Counted from the first letter of the stretch, positions 1 to 9,511 are shown. The stretch is 61,184 nucleotides of DNA from Pseudomonas agronomica (GCF_025917275.1 NZ_JAOSHO010000001.1:1-61184), one strand, 5' to 3'. Notes: generated by a model from the letters alone, not told the origin. A program made the numbers and translations.

Positions 1-54
1 TCCGGTCGGCTTTATGACAAACTCCAGCCTTGTTCTGACTCTTTCGGACGAACC

Positions 55-804
55 ATGAACGCTTCAGTCTTTGCTGCCGCACAGGCCATATCCATTGCCG
101 GGAACGTCAGCGCCAATCTACTGCGCCACCAGTCTTTCATGCAGGCCGCTGCCGAGCAGGACGTGCAAATGCTGGTTTTTCCCGAGTTGTCACTCACCGG
201 TTATGAGCGGGATCTGGCCGCGGAGTTGGCGATACTGCCTGACGACGCCATCTTGCAGCCACTGCGCGACCTGGCGCACGAGTTGCGTATGACCACGGTG
301 GTCGGCATGCCGATTCGCCTGTCGGCAGGCGCGCCCGTGATGATCGGCGCCTTGATCCTGCGGGCAGATGGCTCCCTTGGGGTCTACAGCAAACAGCACT
401 TGCACCCTGGCGAAGAGGTCGCCTTTGCGCCTGGTCATGGCGGTTCGTTGCTGGATATGGGGATGGATCGCGTCGCCTGGGCGGTGTGTGCCGATTTCTG
501 CCACGCCAGCCATGCCGCCGCAGCCGCGGAGCGGGGCGCCACGGTGTATGCGGCGGGTGTGTTGATCACCGAAGGCGGCTACGTGCCGGACACGACCTTG
601 CTGCAAGGTTATGCCTGGCAACACGCCATGACGGTCCTGATGGCCAATCATGGTGGCGCCACCGGGGGCTGGGAGTCAGCGGGTCGCAGCGCGATCTGGG
701 GCCCCGGCGGTTCGCTGATCGCAGCGGCACCCGGCGTTGGTGAGTCGTTGGTTATCGCCCGTCGCAGTGGCGATGGCTGGGCCGGGCAGGTCGTGCCGCT
801 TTGA
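55..804 (+). CDS. Carbon-nitrogen (nitrilase-superfamily) hydrolase
   Basis: This 249-residue protein belongs to the nitrilase/amidase superfamily, cytoplasmic enzymes that hydrolyse non-peptide C-N bonds. The catalytic Glu-Lys-Cys triad can be placed: Glu in FPELSLTGY near residue 43, Lys in YSKQHLHPGEE near residue 113, and Cys in WAVCADFCHA near residue 145. The length fits a single-domain family member. The ATG at 55 is the first in frame. The stop lies 10 nt before the acetyltransferase start, so the two genes are probably co-transcribed. The substrate cannot be read from the sequence; omega-amidase or N-carbamoyl hydrolase are generic possibilities. Confidence 0.85.
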   Translation: MNASVFAAAQAISIAGNVSANLLRHQSFMQAAAEQDVQMLVFPELSLTGYERDLAAELAILPDDAILQPLRDLAHELRMTTVVGMPIRLSAGAPVMIGALILRADGSLGVYSKQHLHPGEEVAFAPGHGGSLLDMGMDRVAWAVCADFCHASHAAAAAERGATVYAAGVLITEGGYVPDTTLLQGYAWQHAMTVLMANHGGATGGWESAGRSAIWGPGGSLIAAAPGVGESLVIARRSGDGWAGQVVPL

Positions 805-814
805 AGAGGTTTCC

Positions 815-1249
815 ATGAGTTTCCAATGGCGCCTGGCTGAGGTCGGCGACATCGATTTCGCCCGGCAACTGACTTGCCGCAACATGCTTCCCTATTATCT
901 GCGCCATGATTTGCTGTGGCAGGACGAAGCGTTCGATCTGGCCTGGGTCATCCGCCAGAACTGGATCATCCACCGTGATGACCAGGCGCTGGGTTTTGTC
1001 AGCCTCAGCCGTGACGCTCGCGCCTTGTATATCCGCGAGCTGCAGATAGACCAGGCGTTTCGTCGGCAGGGTGCCGGAACCTGGGCGATCGGACAGGTCT
1101 GGGGAATGGTGGCACTTGAGCATCGACCGGCATTGCGCCTGACGGTCTTCAAGGATAATCCGGCCAGGGCCCTTTATGAGCGCATGGGGCTGCAGGTGGT
1201 CGGCGAAGAGGAGTGTTTCCTGAGGATGCAGCGAGACGTAGGTGCTTGA
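815..1249 (+). CDS. GNAT-family N-acetyltransferase
   Basis: This is a 144-residue GNAT acetyltransferase. The acetyl-CoA binding region is IRELQIDQAFRRQGAGTWAI (about residues 70-90), which contains the Q/RxxGxG/A signature. A C-terminal segment with NPARALYERMGLQVVGEEE is the usual last strand-helix of the fold. The frame is open upstream to 737, but the ATG at 815 is preferred because it follows the hydrolase stop and an AAGAGG ribosome site. The acceptor substrate is unknown. It sits between the hydrolase and gacA, and transcription from it may run towards gacA. Confidence 0.82.
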   Translation: MSFQWRLAEVGDIDFARQLTCRNMLPYYLRHDLLWQDEAFDLAWVIRQNWIIHRDDQALGFVSLSRDARALYIRELQIDQAFRRQGAGTWAIGQVWGMVALEHRPALRLTVFKDNPARALYERMGLQVVGEEECFLRMQRDVGA

Positions 1250-1376
1250 GGCTTCGAGTGTCGGGTCGAGAAGACGTGTTGTAACTTTTATCTGCCTGTT
1301 TGCGCTAGGTCTGCCGAGTGCTTTTTTGCTAAGGTGTGGGGCAACCCATACAAGACCAAAATCGTGAGGTGTCTGC

Positions 1377-2018
1377 TTGATTAGGGTGTTAGTGGTCGAT
1401 GACCATGATCTCGTCCGTACGGGCATTACACGGATGCTGGCTGACATCGATGGCCTGCAGGTAGTTGGCCAGGCCGAGTCCGGGGAGGAATCCCTGATCA
1501 AGGCGCGTGAATTGAAACCCGACGTGGTGCTGATGGACGTCAAGATGCCGGGCATCGGCGGCCTTGAAGCCACGCGTAAACTGCTGCGCAGCCATCCTGA
1601 TATCAAGGTCGTCGCGGTGACGGTGTGTGAAGAAGATCCGTTCCCGACCCGGTTGTTGCAGGCAGGTGCGGCGGGCTACCTGACCAAGGGCGCCGGCCTG
1701 AACGAGATGGTCCAGGCGATCCGCCTGGTATTTGCCGGGCAGCGCTACATCAGCCCGCAGATTGCCCAGCAATTGGCGATCAAGTCGTTCCAGCCGACCA
1801 ACGACTCGCCGTTCGATGCGCTCTCCGAGCGGGAAATCCAGATTGCCTTGATGATTGTCGGTTGCCAGAAAGTCCAGATCATCTCCGACAAACTCTGCCT
1901 GTCGCCCAAGACCGTCAATACCTACCGTTACCGTATCTTCGAAAAGCTTTCGATCAGCAGTGACGTCGAGTTGACGCTGCTGGCGGTGCGTCATGGCATG
2001 GTCGATGCCAGCGCCTGA
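1377..2018 (+). CDS. gacA: GacA/UvrY response regulator
   Basis: GacA is the response regulator of the GacS/GacA system, which activates RsmY/RsmZ-type small RNAs and so secondary metabolism and biofilm traits in Pseudomonas. The 213 residues match the family length. The receiver domain (1-120) has acidic residues D8/D9, phosphoacceptor D54 in VLMDVKMPG and the conserved Lys in YLTKGAG. A LuxR-type HTH lies at about 145-205 ([33 protein letters not shown]). The start is a TTG at 1377 preceded by GAGGTG. uvrC begins two bases after the stop, the arrangement known from Pseudomonas and E. coli (uvrY-uvrC). Confidence 0.97.
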   Translation: MIRVLVVDDHDLVRTGITRMLADIDGLQVVGQAESGEESLIKARELKPDVVLMDVKMPGIGGLEATRKLLRSHPDIKVVAVTVCEEDPFPTRLLQAGAAGYLTKGAGLNEMVQAIRLVFAGQRYISPQIAQQLAIKSFQPTNDSPFDALSEREIQIALMIVGCQKVQIISDKLCLSPKTVNTYRYRIFEKLSISSDVELTLLAVRHGMVDASA

Positions 2019-2020
2019 TA

Positions 2021-3844
2021 ATGACTGAACCGTTTGATCCAAGTGCCTTCCTGTCGACCTGCAGCGGCCGCCCTGGCGTGTACCGCATGTTCGACAGCGA
2101 TGCGCGCCTGCTTTATGTAGGCAAGGCCAAGAACCTCAAGAAGCGCCTGGCCAGTTATTTCCGCAAGACCGGCCTCGCACCGAAGACGGCCGCCCTGGTG
2201 GGGCGTATCGCGCAAATCGAAACCACGATCACGGCCAACGAAACCGAGGCGTTGCTGCTTGAGCAGACGCTGATCAAGGAGTGGCGCCCGCCGTACAACA
2301 TCCTGCTGCGCGACGACAAATCCTACCCGTACGTGTTCCTGTCCGACGGGGCGTTTCCGCGCCTGAGCATTCATCGCGGGGCCAAGAAAGCGAAGGGACG
2401 GTACTTCGGTCCTTACCCCAGCGCCGGGGCGATTCGTGAAAGCCTGAGCCTGCTGCAGAAAACCTTCTTCGTTCGCCAATGCGAAGACAGTTACTACAAG
2501 AACCGCACCCGGCCGTGCCTGCAATACCAGATCAAACGCTGCAAGGCACCGTGTGTCGGGCTGGTCGAGCCCGAAGTGTATGCCGAGGACGTGCGTCACT
2601 CCGTGATGTTCCTGGAAGGGCGCAGCAATGCGTTGACCGATGAGCTGTCGACCGCCATGGAAGAGGCTTCGATCAACCTCGAATTCGAACGCGCCGCCGA
2701 GCTTCGCGACCAGATAGGGCTGCTGCGCCGGGTCCAGGATCAGCAAAGCATGGAAGGCGGCAGCGGCGACGTCGATATCGTGGCGGCGTTCATCAACCCG
2801 GGCGGCGCCTGTGTGCACCTGATCAACGTGCGGGGCGGCCGCGTCTTGGGCAGCAAGAACTTCTTCCCCCAGGTAGGGATCGAGGAAGACGTGGCGGAAG
2901 TCATGGCCGCTTTCCTGGGGCAGTACTACATCAGCAGCCCTGAACGCGACTTGCCCAGCGAATTGATCGTCAACGTGGTCCATGAAGACTTCCCGGCCCT
3001 GATCGAGGCCATCGACAAGCTCCGCGGTCGCGAATTGACCATCAGCCACCGTGTGCGCGGAACCCGCGCGCGCTGGCAACAACTGGCCGTGACCAACGCC
3101 GAACAGGCCCTCGGTGCACGTTTGGCCAACCGCCAGCACGTTGCGGCACGCTTCGATGCCCTGGCTGACGTCCTGAATCTGGACGAGCCACCGCAGCGGC
3201 TCGAGTGCTACGACATCAGCCACTCAAGCGGCGAGGCAACCGTTGCCTCCTGCGTGGTGTTCGGCCCGGAAGGCCCGATCAAGTCCGATTACCGGCGCTA
3301 CAACATCGAGGGCGTTACCCCCGGCGATGACTATGCGGCGATGCACCAGGCGTTGATGCGGCGCTTCGGCAAGATCAAGGACGGGGAGGGCAAGCTGCCG
3401 GACATCCTGCTGGTGGACGGCGGCAAAGGCCAACTGTCCATGGCCCGCGACGTGCTCAATGAATTGGCGGTCCCGGACCTGATCCTGCTCGGCGTGGCCA
3501 AGGGCGCGACGCGCAAGGCCGGTTTCGAGACCCTGTACCTGAACGACGCGGCCCATGAGTTCACCCTCAAAGGGGATTCGCCGGCCTTGCATCTGATCCA
3601 GCAGATCCGCGACGAAGCCCACCGTTTCGCTATCACCGGCCACCGTGCCCGCCGCGGCAAGACCCGCCGCACCTCAACGCTGGAAGGCGTGGCAGGGGTC
3701 GGGCCGACGCGCCGGCGCGATCTGTTGAAACATTTTGGTGGCTTGCAGGAGCTGTCTCGTGCCAGCATCGAGGAAATAGCCAAAGCACCCGGTATCAGTA
3801 AAAAGCTCGCAGAGTCGATTTATGCAAACCTGCATAGCGAGTAG
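2021..3844 (+). CDS. uvrC: Excinuclease ABC subunit C
   Basis: UvrC makes the 3' and 5' incisions around lesions during nucleotide excision repair with UvrA and UvrB. The 607 residues are full length. An N-terminal GIY-YIG nuclease domain (PGVYRMF...[14 protein letters not shown], about 17-45) is followed by a Cys-rich segment, a UVR motif near 200-235 that contacts UvrB, an RNase H-like nuclease domain ([22 protein letters not shown]) and a C-terminal double helix-hairpin-helix ([31 protein letters not shown]). The gene is tightly coupled to gacA, with a two-base gap, and is followed by pgsA. Confidence 0.98.
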   Translation: MTEPFDPSAFLSTCSGRPGVYRMFDSDARLLYVGKAKNLKKRLASYFRKTGLAPKTAALVGRIAQIETTITANETEALLLEQTLIKEWRPPYNILLRDDKSYPYVFLSDGAFPRLSIHRGAKKAKGRYFGPYPSAGAIRESLSLLQKTFFVRQCEDSYYKNRTRPCLQYQIKRCKAPCVGLVEPEVYAEDVRHSVMFLEGRSNALTDELSTAMEEASINLEFERAAELRDQIGLLRRVQDQQSMEGGSGDVDIVAAFINPGGACVHLINVRGGRVLGSKNFFPQVGIEEDVAEVMAAFLGQYYISSPERDLPSELIVNVVHEDFPALIEAIDKLRGRELTISHRVRGTRARWQQLAVTNAEQALGARLANRQHVAARFDALADVLNLDEPPQRLECYDISHSSGEATVASCVVFGPEGPIKSDYRRYNIEGVTPGDDYAAMHQALMRRFGKIKDGEGKLPDILLVDGGKGQLSMARDVLNELAVPDLILLGVAKGATRKAGFETLYLNDAAHEFTLKGDSPALHLIQQIRDEAHRFAITGHRARRGKTRRTSTLEGVAGVGPTRRRDLLKHFGGLQELSRASIEEIAKAPGISKKLAESIYANLHSE

Positions 3845-3876
3845 AATGCCCGTCAACCTCGTAGCCAGTTGTGCCG

Positions 3877-4437
3877 ATGAATATCCCAAACCTGATTACC
3901 GTTCTACGCGTCCTGCTCATCCCGATCTTCATTTTGCTGTTCTACTTGCCGTACCACTGGAGCTACCTGGCCTCCGCCTCGGTCTTCGCCTTCGCCGCCG
4001 CGACGGACTGGCTCGACGGCTACCTGGCCCGCCGCCTGGAGCAGAGCACGCCGTTCGGCGCGTTCCTCGACCCGGTGGCCGACAAGCTGATGGTCGCGGT
4101 GGCCCTGGTGCTGCTGGTGCAGGAACACGGCAACCTCTGGCTGACCCTGCCAGCGGCGGTGATCATCGGACGCGAAATCGTCGTCTCGGCCCTGCGCGAA
4201 TGGATGGCCGAGCTGGGCGCCCGCGCCCAGGTCGCCGTGTCGAACCTCGGCAAATGGAAAACCGCCGCACAGATGCTCGCGCTGGTGATCCTGCTGGCGA
4301 ATCCCTCGGACTTCAGCTTCTGGGTGCTGTTGGGTTATGCCTTGCTGCTGGTGTCCGCTGGCCTGACGCTGTGGTCGATGGTCCAATACCTGCGCGCCGC
4401 CTGGCCGCACCTGCGGACCGATGTCGATCCGAAATAA
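3877..4437 (+). CDS. pgsA: CDP-diacylglycerol-glycerol-3-phosphate 3-phosphatidyltransferase
   Basis: PgsA makes phosphatidylglycerol phosphate from CDP-diacylglycerol and glycerol-3-phosphate at the inner membrane. The CDP-alcohol phosphotransferase signature is complete: [20 protein letters not shown] then LDPVADK (about residues 41-72). Four or more hydrophobic membrane segments are visible, starting with [19 protein letters not shown]. At 186 residues it has the normal length. The ATG at 3877 ([12 protein letters not shown]) is preferred over an in-frame GTG six bases upstream. It lies directly after uvrC and before tRNA-Gly, as in other pseudomonads. Confidence 0.96.
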   Translation: MNIPNLITVLRVLLIPIFILLFYLPYHWSYLASASVFAFAAATDWLDGYLARRLEQSTPFGAFLDPVADKLMVAVALVLLVQEHGNLWLTLPAAVIIGREIVVSALREWMAELGARAQVAVSNLGKWKTAAQMLALVILLANPSDFSFWVLLGYALLLVSAGLTLWSMVQYLRAAWPHLRTDVDPK

Positions 4438-4457
4438 AACTTTTTTGAATCAAAGGG

Positions 4458-4485
4458 TTGACGGCGTGTTTTGAATCTATACAAT
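4458..4485 (+). promoter_or_regulatory. Sigma70-type promoter of tRNA-Gly
   Basis: TTGACG at 4458-4463 and TACAAT at 4480-4485 are separated by 16 bp and lie just upstream of the tRNA gene. This is close to the housekeeping sigma70 consensus. The -10 may instead be read as TATACA at 4478, with shorter spacing. Confidence 0.7.
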
Positions 4486-4500
4486 GCGCCACACCAAGAC

Positions 4501-4616
<116 letters not shown>

Positions 4617-4660
4617 TGCATGAAGGAATGCTTCAGGGTCAGATGCGCGGCGTAGAACTT

Positions 4661-5290
4661 TCAAGCGGTTGACGCTTTTTCGCAGGGCTTAGAGCTGTTT
4701 TTCTCATGCAGGCACGAGCATAGGCATTCGCGGAGTGCTCCTCTAATAAGTCGTTCGACAAGAAATACGCATGTCTCGTCATTTAAGTGGCGATCATCAA
4801 GCCAGTCCGGTAGGCAGTTGAGAAATTGTGTAATGGCATGCGCCGCCACGGAACCTGTGTCTTTGGCCTGGGGAGTGTCGTTGAATACGGCTGCAATAAA
4901 TGCGCTTTCATATAGTTTGCGCTTGTAAACGATCCGTTGCTGCTGAGCGTCATCTAGATAGACGAAGCCATGTAGAGCCAGTCGAAAGCCGTGCGGGCAC
5001 CGACGGTGCAAACACAGATGTGCGACGATTAGATTCGACAGAGATCGGACTTGAGCGGATCCTTGCCTCGCAGGTTGAACAAGCAGGTAGAGCTCTTCAT
5101 AAATTTCTTCTATTAGATCGTATAGCAATGCTTGCTTGCTGGGAAAATGGTTATACAGTGAACCAGGAGCGAGGCCCACATGGCGAGCCAGTTCCCGCAT
5201 GCTAACTTGACCGAATCCCTTGTTGACGAAAAGCTCTAAAGCTTGAGCACGTATAGTGTCATAACCCCTATAAGCTTCAGCCGTAGACAT
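4661..5290 (-). CDS. TetR/AcrR-family transcriptional regulator
   Basis: This 209-residue protein has an N-terminal TetR DNA-binding domain (about residues 10-60): ALELFVNKGFGQVSMRELARHVGLAPGSLYNHFPSKQALLYDL, with the helix-turn-helix at VSMRELARHVGLAPGSLYNHF. The C-terminal ligand-binding half resembles no specific subgroup I can name. Its start overlaps the end of the upstream 3-hydroxyacyl-CoA dehydrogenase gene by 14 bp, so it is the last gene of the leftward island operon. It may respond to an acyl-CoA or aromatic intermediate of the pathway. Base composition appears more A+T-rich than in the flanking core genes. Confidence 0.88.
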   Translation of the reverse strand: MSTAEAYRGYDTIRAQALELFVNKGFGQVSMRELARHVGLAPGSLYNHFPSKQALLYDLIEEIYEELYLLVQPARQGSAQVRSLSNLIVAHLCLHRRCPHGFRLALHGFVYLDDAQQQRIVYKRKLYESAFIAAVFNDTPQAKDTGSVAAHAITQFLNCLPDWLDDRHLNDETCVFLVERLIRGALRECLCSCLHEKNSSKPCEKASTA

Positions 5291-6125
5291 AAAAGCCTCG
5301 TCCCGACTTTTTGCCTAAGAAGCCCGCAGCGACAAACTCCCTAAGTAAAGGTGCGGCACGGTATTTCGGGTCACCAAAACCAGTTTGCAAGCTTTCCAGA
5401 ATGGCTAGCACGGTATCCAATCCAATCAGATCGGCCAGCGCCAAAGGCCCGATCGGCTGATTGCACCCCAAGCGCATGCTGGCGTCGATTGCTTGAGCAT
5501 CGCCATTTTCCTGAAGGACGAAGATGGCTTCGTTGATCATCGGAATTAGGATTCGATTGACAATGAATCCCGGGCGATTTTGAGAATGTATCGCGGTTTT
5601 TCCCAGCTGTTCGACCAATGCCTGGGCGATGAAGCAGGTAGTGTCGCTGGTCTGCAAACCGCGGATCAACTCCACCAGGCCCATGATCGGCACCGGGTTG
5701 AAGAAGTGAATCCCCATGAAGCGTTCCGGGTGCTTGATGCTCGCCGCCAGTTCTGTAATCGATAGCGATGACGTGTTGCTGGCGATCAGGCAATCCAGGC
5801 GAGCGTGGGCGTCAATCTGCTGAAGAATCTTGCGTTTGAGTGCCAAGTCCTCAGTGGCCGCTTCGATCACCATGTCCATTCCATTCAAGTTGGTGTAGTG
5901 AGTCGAGGTATGGATACGTTGCAGGGTCTCAGAGGCCTGCGCGTGGGTGAATGTTCCTTTTTCAACCTGCCGGTCGAGGTTTTTTTGCACGGTTTGCAGG
6001 CCCCGGCTGAGCACCTGTTCATTGATATCGATGAGCAATAACGTGTGGCCGGCTGCCGCACAGGTTTGGGCAATTCCACTGCCCATCGTGCCGGCGCCAA
6101 TCACAGCAATGCGATGCAGCGTCAT
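5277..6125 (-). CDS. 3-hydroxyacyl-CoA (3-hydroxybutyryl-CoA type) dehydrogenase
   Basis: This 282-residue NAD(P)-dependent enzyme is of the PaaH/Hbd type and oxidises the 3-hydroxyl of an acyl-CoA. The Rossmann motif IAVIGAGTMGSGIAQTCAAAG is at the N terminus. The catalytic region IHFFNPVPIMGLVELI (about 138-153) has the His of the His-Glu pair. The dimerisation domain contains GFIVNRILIPMINEAI. The ATG at 6125 is preferred over a GTG nine bases upstream because AGGTGG is then correctly spaced as ribosome site. Overlap with the TetR gene downstream indicates an operon. It implies that the pathway ends in CoA-linked beta-oxidation. Confidence 0.9.
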   Translation of the reverse strand: MTLHRIAVIGAGTMGSGIAQTCAAAGHTLLLIDINEQVLSRGLQTVQKNLDRQVEKGTFTHAQASETLQRIHTSTHYTNLNGMDMVIEAATEDLALKRKILQQIDAHARLDCLIASNTSSLSITELAASIKHPERFMGIHFFNPVPIMGLVELIRGLQTSDTTCFIAQALVEQLGKTAIHSQNRPGFIVNRILIPMINEAIFVLQENGDAQAIDASMRLGCNQPIGPLALADLIGLDTVLAILESLQTGFGDPKYRAAPLLREFVAAGFLGKKSGRGFYVYG

Positions 6126-6160
6126 ATTGACCACCTGAGTTCAGGGTTGGGGAGTGTTGG

Positions 6161-6697
6161 CTAGTCGCGCTTCGTGCCGATCATCACGAACAATGCGCGG
6201 GCGATTTGATCGCTCTTGTTACGCCAGGCATGGCGGGTCCCATGCTGGATGACGACCTCGCCGGGCCGGATCAGTTTTTGTTCGCCATTATCCAGCTCCA
6301 GCCAGAGTTCGCCCTGGAGCAGGATGCCGTAGTCGATGGTCGGAGTCGTGTGCATACCTGGGTGGTCCGGCTCGAAGCACTCGAACAAGCCGGGCAGGGC
6401 ACGGCCCAGTTCCTCGATCATCTGTCCGACATCCGTCGGGTTCTGCATCACGGTGTCCGGCGGAAAATCATAGATTGCCAGACTGGTTTCGCCCGGCCCA
6501 GGCACCAGGGAAAGATGTCTCCGGGTAGGGTCCTGTTGCGCATCGGAAGTTCCGGTCGTTGGACCGGTGGACCACAGGTGTGCCATGGCGTGGCCGGGAA
6601 TTGTTTCAAAAGAGCAAGCACGTGGTGCGGTGTCATCACTGATGAAGACAGATTGGCCTGCGGCATCCAAGGCGGTGACGATTCTTCGGATTTTCAT
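6161..6697 (-). CDS. Cupin-domain protein
   Basis: This 178-residue protein has a C-terminal single cupin barrel: YGILLQGELWLELDNGEQKLI and PGEVVIQHGTRHAWRNKS form the two cupin motifs (about residues 115-165). An N-terminal extension carries VFISDDTAPRACSFETIPG. Small cupins like this sit beside many aromatic and alkanoate gene sets. Some are dioxygenases or isomerases, others ligand sensors, and the role here is open. The ATG at 6697 is chosen because AGGGGG lies six bases upstream; the in-frame upstream start is less plausible. It lies between the alcohol dehydrogenase and the hydroxyacyl-CoA dehydrogenase in the same operon. Confidence 0.8.
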   Translation of the reverse strand: MKIRRIVTALDAAGQSVFISDDTAPRACSFETIPGHAMAHLWSTGPTTGTSDAQQDPTRRHLSLVPGPGETSLAIYDFPPDTVMQNPTDVGQMIEELGRALPGLFECFEPDHPGMHTTPTIDYGILLQGELWLELDNGEQKLIRPGEVVIQHGTRHAWRNKSDQIARALFVMIGTKRD

Positions 6698-6766
6698 AAC
6701 ATTCCCCCTCAATTCGGTGGGCGGGCATCGCGATGCCCGCCGTTGTGTTGGACGGATTTGTTAATG

Positions 6767-7882
6767 TCAGGGGCAGATGACGTAATTGCTGAAGCCGCCA
6801 TGTCGATTTTCGATACCGGTAATCGCGTCGTTCACTTTTTCCAGGCTGAAAGCGGTGTTTTCAAAGAATGAAAGATCCAGCGTGCCAGATTCCACCATGT
6901 CCGCCATGGCTTGTCCTTGACCTGTGGTAAACCAGGCCGAACCGCTGATCTGGATGTCGTTGTCCATGATCCAGTGCAGATCGATCGGGACGTCACCGGC
7001 GATGGCACCGATGTTGACCAGATGCCCGCCGCGGTGGATGGACTTGAGGGCTTGGGTCAGGGTCTCGTGTGGCGCACCTGGACCCAGGGCATCGATCACC
7101 ACATCGACTCCTTCGCCATGGGTGATTTCACTGACCCACTCGTTGGTTGGCAGCGTGCCCAGGGTGTGGATTTCAATCCGACCTGGCGCGGCGAGGTCTT
7201 TCACCCGCTGGAAGAGCTCCTGGTTGCGGGCCGTGCCGAGAATCTTACGCACGCCCATCGCCAGCGCCAGTGCCACGGCGCCCAAGCCGAGCGTGCCACT
7301 GATGCCATTGATCAGCAGGGTGGTGCCAGGCCCGACATTGGCCTTGAGCATTGCTTTGTAGGCGGTACCCAGGTAGCCCAGTCGCGCGGCCGTCTCGAAG
7401 CTGAGGTTATCGGGCAGTTTCACCAGACTGTATTGCGGCGCAGGGATGTACTCGCAAAGACCACCGTAGGGATAGTCTTCGAACATGCGCGGGCTTTTGG
7501 GCGTGAAACCGAAATAGCCATTGAAGGTGTACGCCGTGCAGGCGATGGTATTGCCCGCACGACAAGACCGGCAGGAACCGCAGTGGCGGCCTGGATTGAC
7601 GTAGACCCGGTCACCAACCTTGAAGTCGTAGACCTGTTCGCCTACTGCCTCGATGACTCCCGTTGGGTCAAGGCCGAAGGTCGCCGGCAGTTTCGGCAGA
7701 GGATTTTGGGGGAACCATTTAACCCAGTTGGTCAGGATGTTATGGAGGTTGGGGACGATTCCGCAGGCCTTGATCTTGACGAGCACTTCAGTTGGACGAA
7801 TGCCCGGTACGGGCAACTGCTCGATGACCATGGGTTTGCCGCCTTCATACAGGCGTGCGGCGCGCATCGTTTTTGCAGTCAT
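6767..7882 (-). CDS. Zinc-type alcohol dehydrogenase (MDR superfamily)
   Basis: This 371-residue medium-chain dehydrogenase has the GroES-like catalytic domain (PTEVLVKIKACGIVPNLHNIL) followed by a structural-zinc loop with cysteines in CGSCRSCRAGNTIAC (about 98-112). The Rossmann coenzyme domain starts around 190 (LLINGISGTLGLGAVALALAMG). The usual CGxCGTD/H context around the first catalytic cysteine is altered to CGIVPNLHN, so the catalytic metal site may differ from classical alcohol dehydrogenases. It is the second gene of the leftward island operon. It probably oxidises an alcohol or hydroxy intermediate of the degraded compound; the exact substrate is unknown. Confidence 0.85.
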   Translation of the reverse strand: MTAKTMRAARLYEGGKPMVIEQLPVPGIRPTEVLVKIKACGIVPNLHNILTNWVKWFPQNPLPKLPATFGLDPTGVIEAVGEQVYDFKVGDRVYVNPGRHCGSCRSCRAGNTIACTAYTFNGYFGFTPKSPRMFEDYPYGGLCEYIPAPQYSLVKLPDNLSFETAARLGYLGTAYKAMLKANVGPGTTLLINGISGTLGLGAVALALAMGVRKILGTARNQELFQRVKDLAAPGRIEIHTLGTLPTNEWVSEITHGEGVDVVIDALGPGAPHETLTQALKSIHRGGHLVNIGAIAGDVPIDLHWIMDNDIQISGSAWFTTGQGQAMADMVESGTLDLSFFENTAFSLEKVNDAITGIENRHGGFSNYVICP

Positions 7883-7954
7883 GATGTTCTCCGATACTCA
7901 TATTATTTTTGTCGTAGTACGTAATCCGTGGAGCGACACTTCAAAACCCTGGCA

Positions 7955-8536
7955 TCAACGTAACCCGTCTTCGCCCTTTACTTCGGCAGCACTCAGGCCG
8001 CCCAGCCGCGCATGAATCCTGCCGCCGGTGGCCATGGCCAGGCCAAAAGCGATTTCGCCACGGCGAGGACCATCCCACACGGTCATTTCCGCCACACCGA
8101 AATGACTGCGGACATAAGCTGCCTGGATATGCCCCAGCGGAATCATCACCCGGCAACCAAGGCCACCGATAGTCTTGCCCGCTGGAACGATTGCCTTGGG
8201 GTTGCCCAATGCTTCACGCATCGCCCAGCCGCCGGCTTCGTGCCAGACCGCACCGTGCTCCAGTTCGCCGTCTTCACCAACAATTGCACCCTTGCCATAA
8301 GCCTGAACCTGCGAAGCACCGCCCAACGCCTGGATCAACTGCTCCGACAGTTGTGCGCCTAACCCCCTGAGCTCCTGCATGAAGGGCAGCAGATCATCTT
8401 CATACCTGCCGGCGTAGGGATTGGCGACCACGGCGGTGGCAACCGCAATGCGCAACGGAGCTGACGCACGCGGGCCTCCCTCGTGAAATATTTCTTCAAC
8501 GTCCAGTTTGATCTTACGAACCATCACCAGCGACAT
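7955..8536 (-). CDS. Amino acid synthesis (AA_synth, PF06684-type) family protein
   Basis: This 193-residue protein resembles the AA_synth family, whose biochemical role is not established despite the name. Recognisable parts are IRKIKLDVEEIFHEGG-like opening residues, a central GKGAIVGEDGELEHGAVWHEAGGWAMREALG block and a C-terminal DGPRRGEIAFGLAMATGGRIHARLGG segment. The ATG at 8536 is preferred because GGAGG stands six bases before it, although the frame is open to 8572. It is the first gene of the leftward operon, divergent from the fumarylacetoacetase-family gene. Its position in an aromatic degradation set suggests an enzymatic or binding role there. The family assignment is from memory and is moderate. 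Confidence 0.7.
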   Translation of the reverse strand: MSLVMVRKIKLDVEEIFHEGGPRASAPLRIAVATAVVANPYAGRYEDDLLPFMQELRGLGAQLSEQLIQALGGASQVQAYGKGAIVGEDGELEHGAVWHEAGGWAMREALGNPKAIVPAGKTIGGLGCRVMIPLGHIQAAYVRSHFGVAEMTVWDGPRRGEIAFGLAMATGGRIHARLGGLSAAEVKGEDGLR

Positions 8537-8659
8537 GCTTGCCTCCAGAACCAAGAGCCTTATCGGACTCATTATTTTTTTTCGCGACCTTTCGCATTAT
8601 GCATTTAATGATGTATGGTGCAAGAAATTAGTTTTTGTGCATAAAAATAGGAGAGGAAC
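8537..8659. promoter_or_regulatory. Divergent promoter region with GntR-type operator
   Basis: This 123 bp gap separates the two divergent catabolic operons. At 8629-8645 lies TAGTTTTTGTGCATAAA, whose core TTTTGTGCATAAAA (8633-8646) is a near-palindrome. It ends three bases before the AGGAGAGG ribosome site of the rightward operon. Thirteen bases of it (TAGTTTTTGTGCA) are identical to a site at 12811 upstream of the DUF1302 gene, and a related palindrome lies upstream of the GntR gene at 12649. Position and sharing suggest a repressor site for the island GntR protein. Confidence 0.6.
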
Positions 8660-9511
8660 ATGAAGCTGATTTCGTACCGCAAAGAAGGGAAGGCCCATTT
8701 TGGCGCCGTGTCAGGTGACGGGGTGATCGAGCTGACCCGTCGTTTTGCGCAGGTTCCGGACCTCGCCTCCTTTCTGGCCAATCGATTGCTGGTACAGGAG
8801 GCACACAAGATCGTCGAGACCGCCCAGGCCGATTATTCGTTTTCCAGCATTCAACTGGAGGCCGTCGTCCCTAATCCCGGCAAGGTGATCTGCGTGGGCA
8901 TCAACTATGTGGCTCACGCCGAAGAGGCCGGCAGGAAGGTCGGGGAGTTTCCGGTGATATTCCAACGATTTGCCGAAACGCTACTGCCTCACGGCGAACC
9001 TCTGGTCAGGCCAAAAGTGTCGGAGCAGTTCGACTTCGAAGCGGAACTGGCCGTCGTCATTGGAAAGGGTGGCGCGCACATCGATCCGGCCGATGCCATG
9101 GACCATGTGGCGGGCTATACCTGTTTCAACGATGCCAGCGTGCGGGATTGGCAGTTCCATACGCACCAGTACGGCATGGGCAAGACATTCAGAAAAACTG
9201 GCGCACTGGGCCCCTGGATCATTCCAGCGTCGGAAATTCCCGATTACCGTAAGCTGGTGGTGCGGGGGGTTCTCAACGGCGAACAACTGCAGGAAGGCAG
9301 CCTTTCGGAGTTGGCTTTCGACATTCCTCATTTGATTTCCTACGTGTCCAAGGCACTGCCGTGGAACCCGGGCGACATCTTGGCAACCGGTACCCCGAGC
9401 GGGATTGGCTTCAAGCGTAAACCGCCGATTTTCCTGAAACCCGGCGATGTCTTCGAAGTGGTCATCACTGAAATCGGGACCCTTTCGAACGGCGTTATTG
9501 ACGAAGCCTGA
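8660..9511 (+). CDS. Fumarylacetoacetate hydrolase family protein
   Basis: This 283-residue FAH-superfamily enzyme is the family that cleaves acylpyruvates or hydrates and decarboxylates ring-cleavage products. The N-terminal domain (MKLISYRKEGKAHFGAV) is followed by the catalytic core: ICVGINYVAHAEE, FDFEAELAVVIGK with metal-binding Glu residues, FNDASVRDWQ with metal-binding Asp, and GDILATGTPSGIGF near the C terminus. A strong AGGAGAGG ribosome site precedes the ATG. It is the first gene of the rightward catabolic operon, followed by a ring-cleavage-type protein and a flavin hydroxylase. That context fits hydrolysis of a meta-cleavage or acylpyruvate product. Confidence 0.9.
   Translation: MKLISYRKEGKAHFGAVSGDGVIELTRRFAQVPDLASFLANRLLVQEAHKIVETAQADYSFSSIQLEAVVPNPGKVICVGINYVAHAEEAGRKVGEFPVIFQRFAETLLPHGEPLVRPKVSEQFDFEAELAVVIGKGGAHIDPADAMDHVAGYTCFNDASVRDWQFHTHQYGMGKTFRKTGALGPWIIPASEIPDYRKLVVRGVLNGEQLQEGSLSELAFDIPHLISYVSKALPWNPGDILATGTPSGIGFKRKPPIFLKPGDVFEVVITEIGTLSNGVIDEA

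Noticed and set aside
1991-3223. Long open frame of 410 codons antisense to uvrC
   Set aside because: It is a shadow of uvrC in high G+C DNA; the uvrC frame has full-length domain evidence.
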